Made by a program: the position numbers and the translations under genes | In this document: positions 55,049-64,000 of the stretch, piece by piece | How positions within the stretch are numbered: position 1 is the stretch's first letter | Layout of the letters: each line of letters opens with the position of its first letter | Notes under the pieces: generated by a model | What the model was told of the DNA's origin: nothing | What the model saw: only the letters and a program-made list of their open reading frames with translations | Database searches by the model: none | From: Trichoplax adhaerens | Lineage: Eukaryota; Placozoa; Uniplacotomia; Trichoplacea; Trichoplacidae | DNA: 64,000 nt | NCBI RefSeq assembly: GCF_000150275.1 | Contig: NW_002060968.1 | Location: forward strand, 720,244 to 784,243 | Direction: 5' to 3'

Positions 55049-58000
55049 TAATTGAAAAATAGCAGAAGTTTAACCAAGGTTTAAAGAAGAATATTTCGGT
55101 TAGGATGTTTGCTGTTTAGCATTAACCAAATTGTTATAATTATTACAAGTTGCTACTATATTGTCATACAGATATGATTATCGATGGGTGCATCGGAAAT
55201 TATGACTCATTTTATAACCGAATTTCAAAGAAACAAGTTACCGTTAAAGATTTTCAACGAATTAAAATTATGAAATTTCGATAAATTTTTGTTTGTGCCA
55301 CTGTTACGAGCTAGGAATAATCCTAACTTGTAATAAGTTCTGGAGCTTGTTTCAAATTTGCGTTATTGTAAATTAGAATGCCATTGGGTTGATATTCCTA
55401 GATAGCTATAAATCAGGTTTAGCTCGCTTTACTTTAGAATCTGCATTTATACAGATTATGCGCAATCTAACCCTATTAAATTCGCTGTTTAAGTAGTACA
55501 CTAATAAATTCCTAATAGTAATTAACAAAGGTACACTAGGCTATCCCACTATAATATTTCATCTGAATTTACAAGTACTAACTTTTGACCTACAAATCAT
55601 TCGAAATTATAAATACAATCTGTCTAAACTGGTTGGTAATTAATTTTTAAGTCTACGTAATTCTAAATTTATAATGGTTAATTAAAGCTAACTCATCAAT
55701 TGTTAAGCAACAAAGTTACAGTTAAGGAGACCGTAAGCATCGCTAACATAACATTATAAATTGAATATAACACGGAAATAATTTACTTGTCATAAAAATT
55801 TGCTTTTGTGACAGTACTGAGGTTGATATTAATTTGAAATGGATTGTAAAAAAACTATTTGCTGTATTTTGGTATTATCTACAGTATATGTTGTATACTC
55901 TAACTTTTAACTGTTATGAATACGCATGGATATCATCCTCCTATACTACACAAGATAAGATAACTGTATTGGTACTTGTTATCGTAGTGAACTATATCCA
56001 GTCAGCTGATCTGACTTATCTCTAATCAGCCAGCAGCCGGAAAGCTACTTACTTATGACTGTGCACATCGTGCAGTGAGGTTTTTTAAAAGGATTCTAGT
56101 GATACTCTCTAAGTAGTGAAGTTCTCGAGAAATCGATTGTGGAGAGCATTAGCAGTATATAGAGTATCAGTAATATATAACCTGTTACTTCGCTAATAGT
56201 AGTTCTAATTTTATTTTAGATAGAAGTTAATAAACGTAACTTGTATTGGCCAACTTCGGACATCGGCTGTAACCTATTATATATCACGGGCGACAATTAT
56301 AACACTATTTCCGGAGGGAAACTATTAACTTGAGATCTAAATTTAATGATACAGCTTTGAATTTTTGTAATTAATTTGGCAAGGATTAGTACTGAATATG
56401 TTTGTGTAACGAAACTTAGTATAGTAATTATAGACTTTTAGCGATGTTAGTAAGATTTACGGAAGCGTAACTTTCTATATTTATCTTAAGACGTATTTAA
56501 AAGCTCGCTACTATAGACTGTAATGGTAGATTTTATGTTATAGCACACATGCAAATATATAGTAAGGTGTTGAGTTACTATTAAGGCTAGAGGTAAAAAT
56601 AGAACTGTAACTCCTAAATTAGGATATGCTTAGTTTACCGTACTTTGACTGCTAAGAATAATATCTTTGGAAATACTGTAGTTTTTTGCATATCGGATTA
56701 ATGATGGTTGGCTGTAAAATGTTGTCACTAATAATAATTTGACTATGTGTAAATTAAGGTAGAATGTTGCTATGCTGATTGTGGCTGTGACTGCTACAAG
56801 ATGATCATAAGCAGGCAACTTTAGCCTATTCAGTTCGTTCTTTCTAGAAGTCCTTGAATAGGTGTATTTGGCTAGAGTAGAGCTGTGTGTAGCCAGTCTA
56901 TGTATCAGATCTAATAAAGTTCAAATTTTCTACAACTTTGGAATTTTCGTGATTGGATTTTATCACAGTTTGCAATATTTCGAGTTCTGCTTAGTTTCGT
57001 CATTCAATCAGCTGACAGTTATGAAACGTTAGGTTTCACTTACTAAAATTTTGATGATATGTTATCAATAAAGAATTTTCCTTCCAGCATACTTTAACAC
57101 ACCACTAGCAATACAGTTGTCTTAATATAATAATAATTGTCACTTAGAAACCGATCAGTAATAAAGCATCTCTTCCTGCAAGAACATTACACAGTACCAC
57201 TGGAATACTCGAAGTAAAACAATTTTCTTAAAGCACGACTTTTAAATTTGAATCTATATCACTATTAGCAGCAGAGAAGGACATGTCTTTGCATCAAAAT
57301 AAATTGAATATTTTCGTTATACTATTGCATAATAGACAGAAAAGTTAATCTATAAAACTGTAAATCCTTCTTGATGTATACCAAACCAAAAGAAAAGTAG
57401 TGATCAAAATCGAACTGTACTATATTATCTCCTTCCACTCGAATTATGCGATCAAGTTATAAGGAAGCTAACAAAATTTTGCGTTAATCAGAATCTAATT
57501 TAATAGGTATTTCGATTTTTTGTTTAATCTATTAAATTGGTACTAACATAAGTCAAGATTACAATCCAAACGTAGAGAATTAGGTATCAGTATTAACATG
57601 ACAGAATATTCCACTCTATTTTCAAGGCCCTAATTGGCTAGAAATTACCACTTCCAGAAAAATTTTTCCAATAGGTTTCTTTCAGTTTATGTAACTTAGT
57701 TGAAATAAACGTAACAGTAATAAATAATAATTTAATTGATTCTCTTCCATTAATACGAACTGTCTATTCAGATATTTCAGTTTGATTTCAGAATCTTTCC
57801 TGAAATATGCGGTTTCCAAAGAAATAATATCATCAACTTATCTCACTTTAAATAGGTAAAGGCTCTGAGAACATATGCATTAATGTATAACGTTAGTACT
57901 GCAAAGTATGATTCGCTCTTGATTGCTTAATGGAAATTAAATGTCTTGAAAATAGATTAGCTCACTAAATTTGATTCTTTGCAGTTTTTAAACCAGTGAA

Positions 58001-61000
58001 GTTATATTTTATCTTTACTGCTAATAACGGTCTATTCATAAATTGTTCTAATGAATGGTAGATTATCTTTTAAAAAAAGGTGGTGATGTTCTGCTTTAGT
58101 TAGACATTATGACCCTAAAGAAACTCCGTTTAGTGGCTAGCTGTCAATTACGGGCAAGCTGTTGCATTAAAGTTATCCTGTTAGCTAAATTTTGACAACA
58201 ACTTCTAAAGAGACTAGTTCGATGGCTTTTGACGTATGTTTCCTTCTAATCAAGTGCCAAGTTTGTTATGGAATCATGCTTAGAATCTGCTCAGAATTGT
58301 TACTTTTAAGACTTAAACCCTTAAATATACGAAAAAGAATTTCTTTGCTTTAATTAAATCTGAAGTAATGATTTCAAGATAAAAATTAGCCGTACGTCAG
58401 ACATATAGCATTAAAACATATACTTAGAGGGTTTGACTGAAATTGGATTAATTTGCATATTATTCTGTTAGTTTTGCTTTGAAGTTAACTAATTTTGAAT
58501 TACACAAAAATCAATTACTAACGCATTATATTCTTACCTTTCTTAAATCTTGGGATGAGTGCAAGATTTGAACTTTACTCGATGTTAAATTCTACTTCCA
58601 ATTTCTTGATGTTTCCTTTACCAGTAGTTAGAAAACTTAATTGATATTGATTTTAGCTTCTATTTTAATATCTTGAAATAATTTTGCGTTTTAACGGTAA
58701 ACAATTTATTTCCTGAATGTACAAGATGGGTTAAATCAACTAATATATACTTAACGAAATATGACCATTTAGAAAATCGACCAGCTGAAAGTTACCAAAG
58801 GTGTATGATGGTCGATAGTACAATAATATTTGTCAATTTTCTTTTGAAGTGAGGATTTCAATAGGAAACTTTTCCAATTAAATTACAAAATTCTCCCAAT
58901 TGTAACTAATTTAAGTAGGTAAAATACTGATACCTCAGATCATTTCAATACAAAAAAAAGAAATAAGAATTTACAATGAAAAATAGAAATAATAGAAATG
59001 ATGATCAAAATTTGCTACACAATGATGCAATCGACAATAGAAGCTCTGCTTAATTACTGGTATTATTGTTATTTTCTAAACAGAATTGTATACCTTACTA
59101 AATTAGTAATTTACAATATTAACTTACGCGTGACTAAAGGAAATTGTTTTTTTAACATTTTCTTTTATTTAATATAACAGTATTATCATTTTCCCCAATT
59201 ACGTCATCCTGTGTTTCGAATATCTACAATCAATATGAATTGGCTAAATGATTAATTGCAACTAATATTAGCAGTTTCATCAGGAAAGTAAAGAAACGCC
59301 AATTTATAGGTGATACAGTATTAATCCTGAAAAGCGACTGTTATATCCTGTATTCTGATTCTTTAGTACAAATTCTCATCTAATACACATTTATCATCAA
59401 ACAAAGTATTTTGTTTTATTGATATAAATAGATCAATTATACATAAGTTGCAGCATGTAATTTTTATAATATATGAATGTTCCGACAATTTCAAGCATAG
59501 TAAATAGCCGGAAAATATATCGACAGCGTTACTTAAACAAATTAATTATTTCCGCTTCTTCCATGATGCGCAAATTTATAACCTGTACAATTAAAAGGAA
59601 ATGGTTTCCTGACTTCCATCTCCTATTTTAACCTGTTAAAAATATCAGCCAAACCTTTATAAGAAATAAGGAGAAATTGTAACTTACTATTATTGCCTCA
59701 ATTTAAAGTTTAACTAATGTGACCACGAAATCAAGTCTGTATGAGCAGAAGAAAAAAACATCTAGATAAATATCAAATAGGAGTTCTACTTAATAATACC
59801 TTAATAATAGACAATACTGGAAGGATTAAACGATAACAGATAGATGCTAACATACTGTATCTTTTTAATATTTTTGATATTTCACATCATTGATACAATG
59901 CTTAGAATACTAACCTACAAACTGTAAATTATTGTTTATTCGACAAATAATTCGCTAAATGCCAAGTTTTCGATTCCTAAATATACCGCGGTGCTCTATT
60001 AAAATGCTCAAAAAACTGAATTATAACTTAATTTAAAAACAAATAAATTATTTCTCTCTCTTGACTTTAATCTTCAAGTTTCAATATTTTCTGGATGTGT
60101 AATGTTGATTTAGGTTATATTGCCTTCAATCCGACAACAATAATCTACTGAGAAATTACTTAATCTATTCCATTTTTAGTGAATAAATATATAATATACA
60201 TAAATTATCAAAAGCGAAATTCTTTCACTATAAATAAGAAGAAAGTAAGTCAAAATGTTTAAAATTTTATTCACCGTTACTTGAAAATATACAGCTTCTA
60301 TATTGTTTTTATACTATTCTAATGAAATATTTCATTTCAGTTTTTTGATGTTTGATTCTACATTAATAGTAACCGCAATCAGCAAGGCAGTTTGTTAGAT
60401 TGAGAATACTATTCAATCAGCTATTACAGAAAATTACAACTGCATTTTAGCAATTATTTTGCTAGGTATGAACGTTACTTTAAAGAGTTATTACTGTACG
60501 TAACAGTATTAAATTTTTATTATAAACTTTGAAATAGAATTAAAGTTTTAAAATGTATACTAATTTAATGGTCAATACTGTATCGCATTTTATACTGCAT
60601 CTAAGATGAGCCCATGTATAAAAGAACTGTTTCTAACAGACATTTAGGAGACAAATATTTAGAAAATGAATTTAGATTTTCTTAGCGTATACTCTCTCCT
60701 TGTATATTGAGAAAGGCAAGGTAATAACGCTTAATAATTTGATATATAACAATAAAGGCTATAGAAAGAAAGGATATGTTTATGGTTTTAATATTAATAA
60801 TGTACCCATTTTTTATCTTAAGATCACGAATTTAACATAAATAAGAAATTTATTCATGTATCGTTATCATAATATCAATTTTATGATCATAATAGTAGTT
60901 ATTTTAAGTTACTGCAACTCTGTAATGGTTTTGCTTTATAATGAAGTAAAATGTTGCTTAACGGAACTAGCATAGAGATGAAAATAAGATATTTGTTCGT

Positions 61001-62194
61001 ATTTTTCCGTCAAATCATATAATCAGCCACAATATTACATTTACTAAAGGAGCAAATTATGGGTAACCGTTATAAAAAGTGTTTATAATTTTATTCAAAG
61101 ATGATAAACTAGATGAACATTAATGCTTGAAAATTTTAATATCTTTACGTAAGTATGTGTGATTAACAATCTGATTATTTAAGCTTCTAAAAGCTGAAGC
61201 TTCTTATTTTTACTGAGTCTTGGTATGACATAGCAATACGTAATTTAGATTTTAAATTTTATTTATAGTATCAGTACGAGCTCATACTATCAAACATAGC
61301 TGTAAGCTTCATTGACAAAACAGAACTATCAAGTATATGCTGTTTATGTTAATGACGTAAATATGGAGAACGAGAAATTCGAAGTTAATAGAGTAAATAT
61401 GAAAGCGTAATAGTAATTTCTAATATCAAAAAACCGAATAACGTCCACCGCCAAAACTACGACGATGGAAATTTTACTTGTTGTGCATAACATTTTCTAT
61501 AATTATAATATAATGAGCTGAAATAAAATATAGTTTAATAAAATTTTGGTAACGGCTAGAAATGCATCTTCGATTTTTAAATTTTTAACCAGAAAACTAT
61601 TAAATAGAAGAAAATACTGACCTAAATTTTAACTTCTAACATTAATAAATTACAAGCTTACATGCTAAATTACATTTCCTCTCTGTTCTATTAATTTGCT
61701 TCCTATTTGGTTCTTATATTTAAATGTTCATTATTTTAAGTATGTCAACATTATTCAAAAGCAAATAAGGAATGGCCCAACAGTTGACAATTGCAAATAG
61801 ATGGCATTACGAGTTGCGTCATTAATTGTCATGAGAGCGTAATAATAACATAATAATTAATTCTAAAAGAACGTAAACGAAAATCTCGAATCTAAAATTT
61901 AATGATATGATACAATAAATATTGGATTTCTTGTCCGTAATTCCTTATCCTGTCTCAAGATATTTAAAATGAGTTTGCATTGAATTAATTGCCATTAATA
62001 TCGTCCATTATTGGCACAAGGACGATTGTTACACAAGAAAACAACACAGTACTTATAATAAGCTTTACTTTAGTCCGCAGTACTACTTCCCTAGCCTACG
62101 GTATAGTAACTGGAATCCTTGCGAAGTACTGACTCGCTCAGCATCAGTATGCGGTACATCTCACAACTTAGACCTAGCCTGAATCAATTTTTAA
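55049..62194. other. AT-rich region, no gene recognised
   Basis: Over 7 kb with no supported gene, RNA gene or array. The longest frames (about 60 codons, e.g. 55834-56025 + and 56630-56818 -) are hydrophobic or low in complexity and read like chance. Confidence 0.45.
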
Positions 62195-62199
62195 TAATC

Positions 62200-62830
62200 T
62201 GTCACAAAACAGCTTTGCAACAAGATAACGCAATATACGATCAATAAGTCAATTCCTTGAACCACGTATCAAGAAACGATATCTACACTATCACGAACAC
62301 TTTTGCTCTACTAGCAGACTACACAAAGACTTAAACGCCTCGTATTTTACGTTAAACACTTAAGTTTGAGAATTCTCTTTATTTTACGATATACTTCATT
62401 TATATACTACTCCTCAATAGTTCATGAGTCATAGTTAATACAATTAACGTTGGAATCATTTACTGAATTAGATATTAATTTTAGCTACTGCTCCCTTAAT
62501 GCAGACAACAGTATTTACCAACATAGACATGTAATGACTAATACAGAATAGTCAGATTACGATATGTTTTATCACGGAACATTTCCATGATAATTTACAG
62601 TCTACCATAAGTAAATTACAATCACAATGATTCGAACTGTAAGCAGATGATTTGCATTCCCTATTATAACCATTAATTTCAGTATGTGTATAAGTGTTAC
62701 TGTCATAAAAAGTCAGAGCTATATTAAAACACAGTATATCCAAATTAGAAGTTAACTAAATAAGGATAGTCTAACAGGATTATCCTAACATAGATATTTC
62801 TACTGTAATACAGTATTTAACACTGTAACA
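62200..62830 (+). mobile_element. Solo LTR, family 1, copy E
   Basis: 631 bp, from TGTCACAAAACAGC to CACTGTAACA. The flanks TAATC (62195-62199) and TGATC (62831-62835) form a 5-bp target duplication with one mismatch. Same orientation as all other family 1 copies in the window. Confidence 0.88.
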
Positions 62831-62835
62831 TGATC

Positions 62836-63393
62836 ACAGTCCTTTTCATATACTTATTCAGTGGTTATAAACATATTTACGATGCCATATACGTATTTCA
62901 ATAAGATGCATGCTATTATGATTGAATTATCAAATACGGCCATTCGAGGTAATAAGCAATTTCATACATAAATCTATTTATACTGTAAGCCCTATCAAGC
63001 TGCTATATTCTCAATACTTACTTGCAATATATTACTATATCATCACAACATCATATAAACTTAGCTTATTACTAACAATAACAATTCCTAAAGTAGTAGT
63101 TTATACTTCTGAGAAGTTCAAAACAAAATATTATCGTAAACTGCACATCTATATCTAAGTTATTTTGATGGCCGTGACAATTAGACGGTTCACAATTACC
63201 TAGATTGGCAAGTCTGATTATAGAAATTATTTTAAAGTTGTTTCAAATAAGTTTTGGACTAGTGTACGTGCTATTAAAAAAGATACTGATCTTGTAGTAA
63301 ATTCCAAGGTTTAAAGTTGATATAGACAGAAATTAAATGCTGAATTCATATCTGCATTGCTTTCAATTATGACGATTGCTGCCGTAACAAAAT
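62836..63393. other. AT-rich spacer, no gene
   Basis: A 78-codon plus-strand frame at 62922-63158 lacks a domain or signal and is probably random. Nothing else is seen. Confidence 0.4.
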
Positions 63394-63500
63394 AATAACT
63401 ACCGTAGTTCTTACTGTAAGCCATTATTAGTTATTTTCATATTATAAATGTTAAACACTAAATTTAGTCATTTACTCTTCACGGTGGTTCGCGCCGTGAC
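63394..63500 (+). mobile_element. Family 2 LTR, right-end remnant
   Basis: About 105 bp matching the right end of the copy at 23579-24116: shared words are TTCTTACTGTAAG, AAATGTTAAACACTAAATTT and AGTCATTTACTCT. It ends GGTTCGCGCCGTGAC, followed by TG instead of A. The rest of the LTR is missing. Confidence 0.75.
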
Positions 63501-64000
63501 TGAATGATTGTGAGAAAATCTGTAGACTTTCAAGTTGAATGGTTTATAGTGGACTATTATTCTTCTTCTAAATATAATAGCGGTAATATATGATATTCAT
63601 TTTACTTTATCAAAATTTTTTAGTCAAATATAGAGCAAAGGCTGATACTGAAATAAGCATACTCATCTAGATTAGTAAGACCCAATCTTATTTTAAATAA
63701 TGCAGTAAAAATTGTATACGATACATTTGTTTATTATGGTAAAGTACCGCTAACTTTTCAAGCAGATATAGAAATCAAAGAAAACATCATCAACATCTGT
63801 CAAAACCAGCTCTTATGATTAGACCTAAACTGGTCTAGCTAATCTTCGGCTAACTTTTAAAGAATCTCTATTAAGAAATTTACTTATTCCAATACTAAAA
63901 AACTGAGTCAAACGATATAGATTTAGATTAATTGATTTTATTTACTTCTGGCTATTGCATGGTAGTGTTAGTGTACTCTGAGTTGTCCTCGGTCATACTT
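63501..64000. other. AT-rich end of window, no gene
   Basis: Nothing recognised. Confidence 0.4.

Overview
The window is about two-thirds A+T and carries intron-dense eukaryotic genes, solo LTRs and minisatellites, plus one 50-base run of N (13236-13285) and one single N (13158). The two genes that can be recognised are animal-type. One is an AFG2/SPATA5 AAA+ ATPase (26 exons in 5.4 kb). The other is a CLHC1-like protein (24 exons in 4.9 kb) whose modelled length, 587 aa, is close to what I recall for the vertebrate protein. Very short introns, dense exons, strong A+T bias and draft-assembly gaps suggest an early-branching animal. A placozoan (Trichoplax-like) is my best inference; a sponge or cnidarian is not excluded.

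Layout. 1-20.8 kb: no gene found. It holds two solo LTRs of family 1 (5.68 and 11.71 kb), a ~98-bp tandem repeat (6.6 kb), a ~105-bp satellite (9.65-11.4 kb), an assembly gap flanked by duplicated LTR sequence (13.2 kb), and one solo LTR of family 2 (14.67 kb). 20.8-28.83 kb: a plus-strand gene for a secreted repeat protein. I reconstruct 33 tiny exons (3-42 nt) encoding 204 aa: a signal peptide followed by about 15 (A/S/P)(L/F)FKK(E/Q)-type repeats. Each repeat sits on its own 21-nt exon inside a ~239-bp tandem DNA unit. This is the most unusual object in the window and looks like a peptide precursor. 28.8-33.2 kb: mostly unexplained, with a possible small minus-strand gene for a 113-aa protein with a hydrophobic C-terminus. 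33.3-35.25 kb: a minisatellite interrupted by a small inverted-repeat element and a family-3 solo LTR, then a strong palindrome, all directly upstream of AFG2. 35.37-40.75 kb: AFG2 (+). 41.16-46.09 kb: CLHC1-like gene (-), convergent with AFG2, with a 414-bp gap between the stop codons. 47.0-47.6 kb: two possible minus-strand exons. 49.85-50.46 kb: an uninterrupted 203-aa minus-strand reading frame. 50.5-64 kb: no gene recognised; two more family-1 solo LTRs (54.4 and 62.2 kb) and a family-2 LTR remnant (63.4 kb).

Functional picture. AFG2 is a ribosome-biogenesis ATPase; CLHC1 is a poorly characterised protein related to the clathrin heavy-chain linker. The repeat protein is probably processed in the secretory pathway at its Lys-Lys sites. 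Nothing suggests that the genes form a functional cluster. All exon models were built by eye from splice signals and reading phase, without transcript evidence.
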